Assembly: GCA_946122785.1 (NCBI GenBank)
Contig: CAMGYJ010000002.1
Coordinates: 24,340,492 to 24,404,491, forward strand
DNA: 64,000 bases
Origin: Linum tenue
Lineage: Eukaryota > Streptophyta > Magnoliopsida > Malpighiales > Linaceae
Direction: 5' to 3'
Shown: piece after piece, positions 45,330-57,417 of the stretch
How the letters are laid out: every line of letters begins with the position of its first letter
How positions within the stretch are numbered: position 1 is the stretch's first letter
Position numbers and translations under genes: made by a program
Notes under the pieces: model-generated
Database searches by the model: none
What the model saw: the letters and a program-made list of their open reading frames with translations, nothing else
Told to the model about the DNA's origin: nothing

Positions 45330-46195
45330 TATGACTGCCAAGTGCCAAGTGTTCATTCGGATGCATTGCATGCGTGACAGATTATTAGCATGGATAAGTA
45401 ATTAATATATTTTTTTCCTAATTATCAAGGTAATTATTTTCCACATTATATTATCCTCATTACCTTTTTTATTGTTTTCGAATAATATCCATTCACAGGA
45501 TTCAAAAAATCCATTTCAAGGCTCTGTTAAAAGAAAAAAAACTATATATAGATTTTATTTATCAATTTATTTTATTTCATAAAACATAAATTCATCATTT
45601 TCCCTTCTGATATATGAAAATAGAGCTAAAGTTAGAAAAAGAAAAATAATCCATCCTATGAATATGTCTTTTAGGGTTTGCACATGTATGCATTCATGAC
45701 TTTTACCCTTACCAAATGCTGGAATTAGAATTCAACCAAACAAATTGGTGTAATTAGGTAACTAAGGTTAACTGAATGAAATACAATATCATTGATGGTA
45801 ATAAGATATTTTAATAATTTTGGTATTTCGATAATAATTCAAATAATTGTCGGATCATCAATTTTCACATGAAAAATATGAAGCAAGGCAGGAACAACTT
45901 ATATATTGACCATAATGATGGTTTGTGAGATAATGATGATGAAATGTGATATAAAGAATGATAATCTTTTTATGAGTTGTATATTAAGTTCTGTTTGAAA
46001 TAACTTGTAACTTAATTATTATTTAGGGACGTTAATGGATGTTGAATAACATGTTAGTTGCATATTTTTTTTATTATTTTATTTTATTTGTTTGAATTCG
46101 TACTCACCCAAAAAATTATTAGAAAAATATATCCTTCTTTCTTGGTAATCATCATAAAAGTCAAAACAATAGAGTTAGGACCCTAGGTATAGGGA
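45330..46195. other. AT-rich intergenic DNA, no gene seen
   Basis: Mirror of 5463-6370. No feature recognised. Confidence 0.55.
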
Positions 46196-46204
46196 AAAAT
46201 GTAG

Positions 46205-46552
46205 GGTTAATTGTATAAACTGCCCCTCTACTATGATTTTTGCTCAAATATGTCCTTCTGTTATGTTTTACATCAAATTTGCCCTCCTACTATTACCACA
46301 ATATTAAATTTGTCCTTTCGTGAACATTTCCGTTTGGGTACCGTTAACTCTGATCATACTAGTCCGAACTCAATAAAACGGGACTGGAAATGTCAAATTT
46401 ACCCCTCTCTTTTCAATTCCCCCTTCAGCGTAATTTCCCCACTCGAGAGACATCATTGTGAATCCAACTCCGGGCTTGTTCAACTTCTACTCCTCCATCT
46501 TCCAAACCCTACCTCTTTGCTAGCCATCGTTGGCCACAACGGCTGGTCATGA
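46205..46552 (+). repeat. Terminal-repeat fragment of the second TIR family (right arm)
   Basis: Mirror of 5114-5462. Begins GGGTTAATTGTATAAACTGC and carries the same pattern as the window-edge copy at 63826-64000. Confidence 0.6.
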
Positions 46553-46702
46553 TAGTCTACTAAACCTGAAATTCAATTTTCCAAATCACCAGCAGAAGAA
46601 CGACTAATAAATAAACGCACTCCGGTGAGCAATTCAGAGGACCGCCAGCTGTCCTGTTTTCGTCAATCCAACTGAAGGCTTATATACAGAGTCGACGTTC
46701 TA

Positions 46703-47998
<1,296 letters not shown>

Positions 47999-48315
47999 GA
48001 CGTTCTACTTATTCATCTTGCTCTGGGGAGAACGTAACTTTTGATTCTTATAAAAGCCAACCAAAAACTATCTTTTTATAGTACCCACGTGACATAACAA
48101 AACCTTGAATATAAAATTGATTCTTTTGGCTAGTCCCCTTGATAAGAACTTGGGAAAAAGACTCCTTTAATTTGTGTTGGGGGCCATCCTTTTCTCGAAA
48201 TTGAAGTAGGCAACAACTCTTCACACACAATTTTAATTTTGTTTGTATCAATACTTTATTGTGGTTTGGCGGTTGTTGGGTAATTAAAAGTTGGAATTTT
48301 GTTCCAGGACTCAGA

Positions 48316-48648
48316 ATGACCAATCCAAGATTTGTCTTTCACGTCGGAGGAAGGTTTAAGAAGATCGACAAGGATACAATATATGAAGGAGGAGAAGAAT
48401 TGTCTAATCCTAACATAGGTCCTGACTCAATTAGTACTTGGGACCTTAACAAAATGTTAAGAGATGAAGGAAAGTACATTGATGATTTTCAAATGTACTT
48501 CATGAAGTCTAATGGTGAAGGGATAGATGCTTGGAAACAACTATCTGATGACACATTTGTTTGGGAGTTTCTAGAGCAATTTAAAGGCAAGAATGAATAT
48601 CATGTGTACGTTAGAGACATGTTATCTATTTTTGAAAAGATAACTTGA
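48316..48648 (+). pseudogene. MULE transposase 5' exon (right-arm copy)
   Basis: Starts MTNPRFVFHVGGRFKKID and reaches STWDLNKMLRDEGKYIDD, as in 3153-3485. It is the N-terminal region typical of plant MuDR proteins. Confidence 0.75.
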
Positions 48649-48748
48649 TGTTTTCTATTAACTTAATTATTTGGCAGGTTGAAATCAAATGTTATATAAA
48701 GTAAATGTTTATTCATAAATTGAAGTTCTTTACTATTGCTTTAGCAGG

Positions 48749-50070
48749 TTGAAAACTCAGTATCTAATGAAGGCCCAATCTATGAAGTAAATGATGGTGT
48801 AAACAAAGTAAGGGATGAAGCTAAAGAAAATGAAGGTGGCGGGTCTAAAAGAAGGCCAGTGGAATCAATTCCACATGATGGAGGGGGTTTAGCTGCTGAA
48901 AATTCTAATGGAGTTGATGGCATGACAACAACATTTGAAGAGGGTGTGTGGATTAATGATGAAATGGCGACTCTGATAGTGACTTTGAGGCACACCCGGA
49001 GTGGGTTAACGATGAGGATGTAGAAGATCGCGAGGAAATTGAAAGAAAATTTAAGATCGTCAAGGAAAATTTGAAGAGAGGGATACCTACAACATATCAC
49101 TCTGATGATGAGGTCGAGAGAAGACAACAACAAATTGCAGAAGAGGAGGGTACTTTTGATTCTGATGAAATTGGAAGCGAAGATGAAAGCAATAATGAAG
49201 ATGGATTGGTAGATCATGCGGTGCATAGGAAGATTCGTTTCCCTAAGTACAATCCAAATCTAGTCACTCCTTATTTCGAGGTAGGCATGATCTTCAATGG
49301 GATGGATGAGGCTAGGGAAGCAATCAACAAATATTATTTCGCATTCAAGAAAGATCTAAGGGTTAAGAAGAGTGATCCGGAAAGGGTTAGAATGGTTTGC
49401 AACTACCCTAACTATCAATTTGCCCTTCTTGTTTCATGGAACAAGCCAATGTCTTCCAGATCAAAACACTGAAAATGCGTAGATGTGGGGTGCATTTTAA
49501 GTGTAGGGAGGTGTCTCCGGTTGTGATTACAAAGAAATACCATAAGAGGATAAGAGCAGATCCACGGTGGAAGCTGAAGGACATGATGGAGACTGTTAGA
49601 GAAGAACTTTGGTTTAGTGTATACAGAAATAAGTGCTCACGAGCAAAGAGAATAGTTTTGCACTTGACTGAAGGATGCTTTAGAGATGAGTATGCAATCT
49701 TGTGGACTTATGCTGAGGAGATCAAGAAAACAAATGTTGGCTCAATAGTGTGTATCATGGTCAATAGAAACAACCCCGAAAGTAAGCTGAAATTCCAACG
49801 ATTGTACATTTGTTTTGGTGCCATAAAGAAAGGTTTTTTAAAAGGATGTTGGAAGATGATTGCGTTGGATGGTTGTTTTTTAAAGGGTTTGTGCAAGGTG
49901 AATTACTTGCTGCAATTGCAAGGGACACAAATGACCAAATGTATCCTATTGCTTGGGCAGTTGTTGAGGTTGAGTCGAGGAATTCATGGGGTTGGTTCCT
50001 CAAGGAGTTGAGAGATGATTTGTGCATCGATAACGAAGCTGGTTGGTGTTTTAGTTCCGATCAAATGAAG
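48749..50070 (+). pseudogene. MULE transposase, MuDR domain and first half of the DDE core
   Basis: After the acceptor TTAGCAG|GTTGAA an acidic region leads, through a one-base frame loss near 48968, to the MuDR domain (YFEVGMIFNGMDEAREAINK). The frame shifts again near 49470 into KMRRCGVHFKCREVSPVVIT. The catalytic region reads IALDGCFLKG (first Asp) and, after another slip near 49890, ELLAAIARDTNDQMYPIAWA and WCFSSDQMK (second Asp). It ends at donor AAG|GTATAA (50070). Three or more frameshifts make this copy non-coding. Confidence 0.85.
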
Positions 50071-50242
50071 GTATAATTTTATTTTAGTTGCTCTTTGAAA
50101 GCGGAGTAATTGGATGTCTAGTGTTGTCTTGGTAGGAATTATTCCCATAACGTGTGACAAGATATATGAAATACATAAGTAAGGCTTCATTTGATGTTCA
50201 ATAACAAAAAGTGCTGTAGTAAATTTTCTTTGTTGCTTTTCA

Positions 50243-51499
50243 GGGTTAATTGCAAGGTTGGTCACTGGGTTTACTAAAAACGCTCACGTTTGGTCACTAC
50301 AAATATTTAATTCCATTCGTAGTCACTAAGATTAGTCCAATAGTTCATGCTTGGTCACTCCCCGTTAGTCTCCATTAACTTTTGCTGATGTGGCAGTCAA
50401 CCTTCATAGTTGACTGTTAAATTAGTGACGTGGTTATTAAAAAATCATAAGAAAAATAAAATTTAATCTATTAAAATTTTCACCTTATTAAAGAATCAAT
50501 TAAAAATCTATTTTCTACTAATTGGTCGCCCCTTTCTCTTCTCCCCCTTTCTTTTCACCAACTCCCCATCGACAAAAACCCAGTTGGGGGAAGGGAGAAG
50601 AAAGCCCCAAAACTCCATTGGGCATGGTTAGCGCCCCGGAGATAAAATCCCAGGATCTTAGATCGAGAAGCTCGGTCAGCCGCAACAGTAGCACCGACAG
50701 CAGCAAGGCCGAGAAACAGGGGACCGGCAGCAAAAACCCTTTCTCAGTGCTGGAAAAGACAAAGAGATCCTATTATACCAGGAGGCTACTAGGCGAGTGC
50801 GATTGTACTGTCGGAGCGGTTCAGCGGTGGCATTAAACCACGAAGCATCGTGGTCGTAAAGGGCAACAAAAAGAAGTACCAGGATGACCGCCGGCGTGAT
50901 GAGTAGGGCTCATGGGAGGAGGAAAACAAAATTAAGATGACGAATTCGGGAATGATGATGTCGACGTCGAAATCAAATGTGACGGTGGGAAAGGAAATGG
51001 AAAAGAGGTCGCAGCGACGAAGGGAAAGCAAGAGGCGTCACATCATCGAACGGTTGAGTGGATAAAGGAGCTTTCATCACCACATGGTAGCTATGGTGTC
51101 GTGGGAGATCATGAGAAAGATGTGTGAGTGAGTGAGTAGGAGAAGAAGATTAGGAAGAAGGACACCATTGCTCACTCGCAGGAGAAGGAAAGATTAAGTA
51201 CAAGTGAGTGCCAAAAGAAAGGGGAGAAGAGAAAGGGCGGACAATTAGAAGAAAGTGAGGTGGAAATTTTGATAGATTAAATTTTATTTTTTTATGAGTT
51301 TTTAATAGCCACGTCGCTAATTTAACGGTCAACTATGAAGGTTGACTGCCACATCAACAAAAGTTAAAGGAGACTAACGGTGAGTGACTAAACATGAACT
51401 ATTGAACTAATCTTAGTGACTACGAATAGAATTAAATATTTGTAGTGACCAAACGTGAGCGTTTTTAGTAAACCCAGTGACCAACCTTGCAATTAACCC
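50243..51499. mobile_element. Long-TIR non-autonomous element (MULE-like), 1257 bp, in a MULE intron
   Basis: The ends are a near-perfect inverted repeat: GGGTTAATTGCAAGGTTGG at 50243 and its complement ending at 51499. The pairing extends for roughly 200 bp on each side. Direct repeats of about 9 bp flank it (TTGCTTTTCA before, TTGCTTTCA after, one base difference), which fits Mutator-type target duplication. The interior (50525-51230) is richer in GC, with an ORF at 50522-50836 of unknown nature, possibly captured sequence. It lies in the MULE intron 50071-51574. Confidence 0.85.
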
Positions 51500-51574
51500 C
51501 TTGCTTTCATGTAAAAGAGCAACCTTTTCCTTTTGTATACTTTTTATAGCTTTTTTTTGGAAATCGAACTTGCA

Positions 51575-51988
51575 GGGGCTTGTGCCAACAATAACAGATA
51601 TTTTCCCCAATGCAGACCATCGACTATGTGCTAGGCATATTTAGAGTAATTGGAGGAAGAAGTATAGAAAAAGAGAGTGGCAACCAACTTTTTGGGAATG
51701 TGCTAAGGCCTCAATGCCATCCTTTTTCAGCCGAGCATTTGAGAAGCTCTCAAAACTTAATGAGGAAGCAGCCAAAGAATTATTTTCAATTGATCAAAAG
51801 CATTGGTCACGTGCATACTTCTCAACAAAGGTGAAATGTGATTCCGTTGACAACAACATGTCGGAATCGTTTAATGCATTGATACTCGAAGCTAGATACA
51901 AGGCAATTTATAGCATGTTGGATGATATTCGGACTATGATGATGTTAATCATCACATCCAAGAAGGCATAAGCATATAAGTGGGACAA
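51575..51988 (+). pseudogene. MULE transposase, second half of the core
   Basis: After the acceptor CTTGCAG the frame continues GLVPTITDIFPNADHRLCAR, the C/H-rich stretch after the second Asp. FFSRAFEKLSKLNEEAAKEL, SVDNNMSESFNALILEARYK and DDIRTMMM follow, all typical of the MuDR family. One frame slip occurs around 51640-51720. It is interrupted at 51988/51994 by the LTR element; the coding sense resumes at 55813. Confidence 0.85.
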
Positions 51989-51993
51989 AGAGT

Positions 51994-52798
51994 TGATATG
52001 ATCCCAATTAGATCAAGGGCTTGTTTTACAGATAAAGTTTCCATGTTTCCAATGGTATGCTTTTTGGATCCAGATGATGTCATTAAGGTTGTTTTCCAAG
52101 GCCTCAAAGTTGCTACCTCAAAACTGGAAAACTGCCAGAAAATGGCTAAGGCAGAAAACTATTTTGTGAAGCCTACTTTGGAGCTCGGTTCAAGGAGCAT
52201 GGATGGTATTCAAGTCAAAAGGATTCCTCAACATGAAACTAGGTATGTTTATGAACAAAGGGAAGGAATTGGATGAAGAATTGGAGTTCTGGAAGGCCTC
52301 GAACGAAAGGCGTGAAGTTAGTACGAAAGCTGCCTTTTTGACGGTTTTGCTAGCAGCTTACTTGTGCTTCAAGAAAGGGAGTTTAAACCCGAATTTTGTG
52401 TCCTTTTTAGTGTAGACTTCTACCTTAATTGTTGCCTAGTTCTATTAGGATTGTATTAGGTTTTGTTTGCCTTTAAATACCGTTCTATTTACATTGTAAA
52501 AACATAAAAGTTGATTAATCGAAAAGAAACCCTTTGGTTTTGTGCAAGTTGCGACTTGTTTGAGTTTGGTGGATTCCAAGCTTTTGAGCTTTGTATAGAT
52601 TGAATATTCTCTTCAATCATGGTCGAGCAGCTACCCTTGTATACCATACAAGCTTTCCCTAGGTGTGGAATTGTCCGTTGGTTCCGTTTTATCCCAATTT
52701 CGTATTAAGAACGCGTTCTTGATTCGAGTTCAATCAATTTTTGGATTGATTGTTTGCTGCGTGAATTTGGTAAAAATACACCACCCAGTGTCGTATCA
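51994..52798 (+). repeat. 5' LTR of the AGAGT element
   Basis: 805 bp. It lacks 143 bp present in LTR2 between two GATCAA hexamers, and otherwise matches LTR2 closely. Confidence 0.92.
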
Positions 52799-52934
52799 AG
52801 TGGTATCAGAGCCTGGTTCTACACGAGGGCGAAGAAGTAGAAGCAATCAATCGTTTCGGTACAAGCATAATTTAATTCCAAAACAGGGCAGCCCCTGTTT
52901 ATGCTTTGCAGCTGCTGTCCATAGCTAGATTGCA

Positions 52935-53543
52935 ATGGAAAACGTGGTTGGAGCTAAGCAATTGGTGGAGGGCAATAAGGAGGAGCAGCAGGCTCGATTT
53001 TGTGGCAAAGAGAAGTCCCCGGCAGTCGTCATCAAGCATAGAGAGTCCGACGAACAGCGGGATAACTTATTTCACAGTGGATGCTTCATCGATGGGAAAT
53101 TGGTGTCACTCATGATTGATGTAGGGAGATGTGCAAATATCATAAGCCTGGACGTCGCCAAGAGGCTTGGATTGACAACTCAAAGACATTCCAAACCTTA
53201 CCAACTCAGTTGGATCAACGAACACGGAACGATCAACGTGACCAAACAAGCTTTAGTTCATTTTAATCTCGGAAAGTACGAGGACGAGGTGGTGTGTGAC
53301 GTTGCACCAATGCAAACAGCTCACCTATGGCTTGGTAGACCTTGGCAATTCGACCGTAAGGTCACACATGAAGGATGGACGAACTATTACAAGTTTCAAC
53401 ACAAAGGAAAGAAGTTCGTTCTAAAACCTCTTTCGTCGGACGAAGTTTACGGCGATCTCAAGCAATTGGAGTCGAATCTATCATGGGAAAAGAGTCTCAG
53501 GCTCATTTATGGGTGCAGAGGTGAGTTGGGTTTAATTTTATGA
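52935..53543 (+). CDS. Retroviral-type aspartic protease-like ORF of the non-autonomous LTR element
   Basis: A 202-codon ORF (MENVVGAKQLVEG...). The core LFHSGCFIDGKLVSLMIDVG aligns in sense with Ty3-type protease domains of plant retrotransposons. The catalytic triplet reads D-V-G where D-S/G-G is usual, followed by CANIISLDVAKRLGL. Downstream, CDVAPMQTAHLWLGRPWQFD is a conserved hallmark of this protease family, which normally cleaves gag-pol. The ORF is intact, but no RT follows. An upstream gag is not recognised (52799-52934 is short), so the polyprotein context is missing. Confidence 0.75.
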   Translation: MENVVGAKQLVEGNKEEQQARFCGKEKSPAVVIKHRESDEQRDNLFHSGCFIDGKLVSLMIDVGRCANIISLDVAKRLGLTTQRHSKPYQLSWINEHGTINVTKQALVHFNLGKYEDEVVCDVAPMQTAHLWLGRPWQFDRKVTHEGWTNYYKFQHKGKKFVLKPLSSDEVYGDLKQLESNLSWEKSLRLIYGCRGELGLIL

Positions 53544-53709
53544 GCTTTAGAAAGCTCTAGAAGGCAGTACCAGAACCAGAACCGACCGCCATAACCCATC
53601 CCTGTTTTGCTCTGACTAAGCAGAGTACTCACTTCACCAGCTCTATCGACGCCGACGAAGGGGAATCGGTCATGAGGAGGAATCAACTGAGTCCCCAGGG
53701 TATGAAAGA

Positions 53710-54453
53710 GTGATGACGATTCGAGGATTCTCTTCGGAAGCTGGAGAAGCGAGGCCCGAGCCCAAGTTTGTTGCCAAAGAGAAGAGTTCGAGTTCTGCAG
53801 CAGGGAACTCCTGTTATTCGACGATGGAACAGAGCATGAGAGAGAGAGAAGGGGATGAGGAGTCTGGAGATCATTCGAAACCAACCATCAGTGTCGAACC
53901 CTTCCCCTCGGCCCTTGGAACGTCATCAGTAGCTTCAATGGAAGAGGACATACCTGAAAATCCCAAACCAATGTTGCCAAAGTCACCTCTGTTCGTGGAC
54001 AAGAACGGCGACGAGGACCTTTTATTGGGTAGAGCAAACCAGCGCGATTCGAGAAAATCCAATGCTGCAGAATCGTTCGTCGAGATCCATGGAACGTGTA
54101 GAAGTATCCAATTTGCTCCGACGAAGTCCCAATCAACAACGCCCGATTATGATTTTTTCTGCCGCAAGTTTGGAGAAGACAAGGAAGAATCGATTGGAGA
54201 GATTGGACGCGAATCGAACGAAAACGAGACCATGGGCAAGTTCTGGGAGGTTCAAGGAAGCTATACGAGTCTTCAATTGGAAGAAAAGTGGCCAGATTCT
54301 CAAACTCCCAATTTTCTTTTGGCTCGCCGATTTTTGGGAATTGGCCGCCGCGAATTAGGTTTCCTTTGCCGGATTCTGGAATTTTTAAAATTCGCGATGG
54401 CGGGAAACGCGGGCGACGCGATTGGGATCGATTCGGGCAGAATCGAAGCTTGA
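53710..54453 (+). CDS. Unrecognised ORF A in the non-autonomous LTR element
   Basis: 247 codons, highly charged, rich in Ser/Glu/Lys, with short phrases such as EEDIPENPKPMLPKSPLFVD and VEIHGTCRSIQFAPTKS. I recognise no domain. It lies where pol would be expected. The ORF overlaps ORF B (54288-54893) in another frame, so the two may be one frame-shifted reading frame or captured host sequence. Confidence 0.4.
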   Translation: MMTIRGFSSEAGEARPEPKFVAKEKSSSSAAGNSCYSTMEQSMREREGDEESGDHSKPTISVEPFPSALGTSSVASMEEDIPENPKPMLPKSPLFVDKNGDEDLLLGRANQRDSRKSNAAESFVEIHGTCRSIQFAPTKSQSTTPDYDFFCRKFGEDKEESIGEIGRESNENETMGKFWEVQGSYTSLQLEEKWPDSQTPNFLLARRFLGIGRRELGFLCRILEFLKFAMAGNAGDAIGIDSGRIEA

Positions 54454-54893
54454 TAATGGGTGGAAACGACTCCTGGGAGCCATGCGGATTGATTATGTGT
54501 AATGAATTTGCTCGTGGAGGCTTAGAAGAGAAACACCCAAATTTGGAGGCCTCGCTGGGAAATACAAAGTCGCCGGATTCTAGGATTTTTTTGCTGGAAT
54601 CTGGAAATTTGAAATTTGGTATTCAGGAATCGATTGAGCAAATTGTTTGTGTGGGGAAGGTCCATTGGAGCCTCACGAATGGGATGAAGCTCGAATCGTG
54701 GCAAATAGCGGCAAATTCACAAGTTAACGATGAGTTGAAGTTCAAAATTGCAAGTTCGAGGTACCTATTTCGTGATCCGATTTGGGAGGGATTTTGTGAT
54801 GTTTTTTACAAGAAGCAGCTTCAAGCTTTGAGGTCAAAGCTTTTTGAAGAGGGGGAGCCTGATATGATCCCAATTGGATCAATCCAAAACTGA
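54288..54893 (+). CDS. Unrecognised ORF B ending at the LTR of the non-autonomous element
   Basis: 201 codons. The last residues, LRSKLFEEGEPDMIPI, are encoded by the purine tract and LTR start, a common pattern for the last codons of plant Ty3 polyproteins. This suggests that the ORF descends from a genuine element frame. Upstream motifs such as WSLTNGMKLESWQIAANSQV are not recognised. Function unknown. Confidence 0.4.
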   Translation: MARFSNSQFSFGSPIFGNWPPRIRFPLPDSGIFKIRDGGKRGRRDWDRFGQNRSLIMGGNDSWEPCGLIMCNEFARGGLEEKHPNLEASLGNTKSPDSRIFLLESGNLKFGIQESIEQIVCVGKVHWSLTNGMKLESWQIAANSQVNDELKFKIASSRYLFRDPIWEGFCDVFYKKQLQALRSKLFEEGEPDMIPIGSIQN

Positions 54894-55807
54894 CAATTGC
54901 TTTCCAAAGAAGTCATCTCAACTCACTTGAAGAATTCTGATTTTTGGCTGTGTTGAAACAGTTTCAGGTACCCTACTTGGGAAGCTTGTATCTCACAAAT
55001 GGCTCAATGATAATTGGAGATCAAGGGCTTGTTTTACAGATAAAGTTGTCATGTTTCCAATGGTATGATTTTTGGATCCAGATGATGTCATTAAGGTTGT
55101 TTTCCAAGGCCTCAAAGTTGCTACCGCAAAACTGGAAAACTGCCAGAAAATGGCCAAGGCAGAAAACTGTTTTGTGAAGCCTACTTTGGAGCTCAATTCA
55201 AGGAGCATGGATGGGATTCAAGTCAAAAGGCTTCCTCAACATGAAACTAGGTATGTTATGAACAAAGGGAAGGAATTGGATGAAGAATTGGAGTTCTGGA
55301 AGGCCTCGAACGAAAGGCGTGAAGTTAGTACGAAAGCTGCCTTTTGACTGTTTTGCTAGCAGCTTACTTGTGCTTCAAGAAAGGCAGTTTAAACATGAAT
55401 TTTGTGTCCTTTTCAGTGTAGACTTATACCTTAATTGTTTCCTAGTTCTATTAGGTTTGTATTAGGTTTTATTTGCCTTTAAATACCGTTCTATTTACGT
55501 TGTAAAAACATAAGAGTTGATTAATCGAAAAGAAACCCTTTGGTTTTGTGCAAGTTGTGACTTGTTTGAGTTTGGTGGATTCCATGCTTGTGAGCTTTGT
55601 ATCAATTGAATATTCTCTTCAATCGTGGTCGAGCAGCTACCCTTTTATGCCATACGAGCTTTCACCAGGTGTGGAATTGTCCATTGGTTCCGTTTTATCC
55701 CAATTTCGTATTAAAAACGCGTTGTTCTTGATTCGAATTCAATCAATTTTTGGATTGATTGTTTGCTGCATGACTTTGGTAAAAATACACCCCCCAGGGT
55801 CGTATTA
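54860..55807 (+). repeat. 3' LTR of the AGAGT element
   Basis: 948 bp, starting TGATATGATCCCAATTGG and ending TCGTATTA (the LTR1 end is TCGTATCA). Confidence 0.92.
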
Positions 55808-55812
55808 AGAGT

Positions 55813-56970
55813 TTTGTCCCAAAATATTGGCCAAGTTTGAGAAAATTGCAGAAGAAAATTATGCTTGTCATATCACTCATAATGGGAAGAATGAGTATGA
55901 AGTTCGACATCATAATGAGAGGTTTACAGTTTCAATACCAAATTTGAGTTGTTCCTGCAGAGTGTGGGCGCTAACTGGGATCCCATGTGCCCATGCCATC
56001 ACATGTTTGCCATTTGAAGGAAAAACGCCTGAAATGTACATCTCTGGATACTTCAAAACAATGAAGTGAAGAAGCACATATGAAAACGTGTTGGAACCCA
56101 TGGATGGAACAAGGACATGGATACAAAGTGACTATGAGGCCATCCTCCCACTAGATTTTAGAATTATTCCCGGGAGACTAAAGAAGAAGAGAGTGAGAAG
56201 TGTCGTGGAAGTGGAGGACAAGAGGAGCAAAGAAAGAAGCATGTGTATACTTCTAAAGAGTTGTTGGCTCGTGATAAAAATGATGAAACAAAGCTTGGTA
56301 GAAATTGGAGGGTAATTGAGTGCAAAAACTGTACAGAATTAGGTCACATGTGCCAAACCGAAGTGAACTCAGGTATGTACAGTCTATAACTTTACGTTTT
56401 CTGCAATTCAAATCATTTATCATAACTAGTTAATTTATTTAGTAAAATGTATGGACTAGGAGAATGGAACTCTCCCGGGATATGGTGGGGAGAGAACAGG
56501 TGCTGCATATGTTGGTACCTAAAAAAACCAAGTAAGTTTCATATGATTCCTTTAGTTGTGTATTTTTATTCGTTAACGTTGGTTTGTGATTTATAGACCC
56601 ATTCCATTGTTCCAATGATCTTCATGTGGTACTTACTTGAACGCAATTTGTGGATCTATGTTTGAAATGATTATCATGGGGAAAATGTATATTGTGTTTG
56701 TTTGTTTGTTTAGGATAATGGTGGCGCTAGTAGCAGTAGGAGGAAGCCAACAACTAAGAAGAAAATGCCATTTATGAGTTGTGAGAAGCATTGGAATAAT
56801 GACAAAGGTTTTGGCGTTCTAAACATAAGGATGCATGAAAAATATATAGAGTATATATTGCTAAAGAAGCTACTGCTATGCTAATGTTTTTTATTTTCTA
56901 TTTTGAAATGCAGCCTGATTTGATTGGGAAGACGATGCTTGAATACCCGAATCAAGGACAACGACAACAA
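55813..56970 (+). pseudogene. MULE transposase C-terminal part: SWIM zinc finger and tail
   Basis: AKFEKIAEENYACHITHNGK leads to a SWIM module with the Cys/His pattern CSCRVWALTGIPCAHAITCL (CxC..CxH), a hallmark of MuDR proteins. A frame change near 56070 is followed by the proline-containing DYEAILPLDFRIIPGRLKKK. A knuckle-like piece IECKNCTELGHMC lies near 56310-56350, then an exon with SSSRRKPTTKKKMPF (about 56714-56790). It ends around 56970 without a clean stop in frame. Confidence 0.75.
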
Positions 56971-57000
56971 AGGAAAGGCAGTTTCGGTGGTACACAATAA

Positions 57001-57396
57001 AGTACCACCACCACTTTAAATTAGAACGAAATATGCATTGGATAGTAGGAATTCACTCCACATTTTTTCATCATTTTAACGATGTACCATGAATCATGGA
57101 TACGTTGAATGTCTTTTTCATCTAGACCTTGTATGTCAAAATGGGTGATGAACAAACTACCTTCTCGATGACTATATTTTGCATACTTGTACCATGACAA
57201 GGTTGTTATATGGAGTTTTAACTAAAGTTTAGTTTCATGGATTTTTAATTTCAGCATTCGAAAAAGAAAAAGATTCTGGATGAAAATAGCTAGTACATAA
57301 TTTGTAATAATTTATAGCATAATCAAGAAATAAGAATACGTGAGTTCAGTTGCAAAACCCTAGCGCTCCAAGTTTTTCATAGGTTCTTATGAAATC
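57001..57396. other. Spacer between the MULE remnant and the second LINE
   Basis: AT-rich; no ORF or terminal repeat recognised. The LINE 5' untranslated region probably lies in the last 100 bp. Confidence 0.4.
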
Positions 57397-57417
57397 GTGA
57401 GTTTTCGTTCGAGTGCG

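Larger units (their letters stand above)
51994..55807 (+). mobile_element. Non-autonomous LTR retrotransposon, 3814 bp, in the MULE
   Basis: LTR1 51994-52798 and LTR2 54860-55807 flank 2.06 kb. The perfect 5-bp target duplication AGAGT lies at 51989-51993 and 55808-55812; removing the element and one copy restores the MULE frame (WDKE..CPKI). The primer-binding site TGGTATCAGAGC lies at 52801-52812 and the purine tract GAAGAGGGGGAG at about 54846-54857. The interior holds a protease-like ORF and two overlapping ORFs of unknown function. No RT, RNase H or integrase motif was found. Confidence 0.93.
48250..57000 (+). mobile_element. Mutator-like (MuDR-type) transposon with nested insertions
   Basis: A plant MULE transposase gene can be traced through exons at 48316, 48749, 49473, 51575 and 55813 to about 56970. 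Domain order is normal: N-terminal region, MuDR domain, DDE core, SWIM zinc finger, CCHC-like tail. Insertions are a 1.26-kb long-TIR element in an intron (50243-51499) and a 3.8-kb LTR element in an exon (51994-55807). I could not identify the TIRs or target duplication of the MULE, so its limits are approximate. Its 5' part lies in the inverted-repeat arm. Confidence 0.8.
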
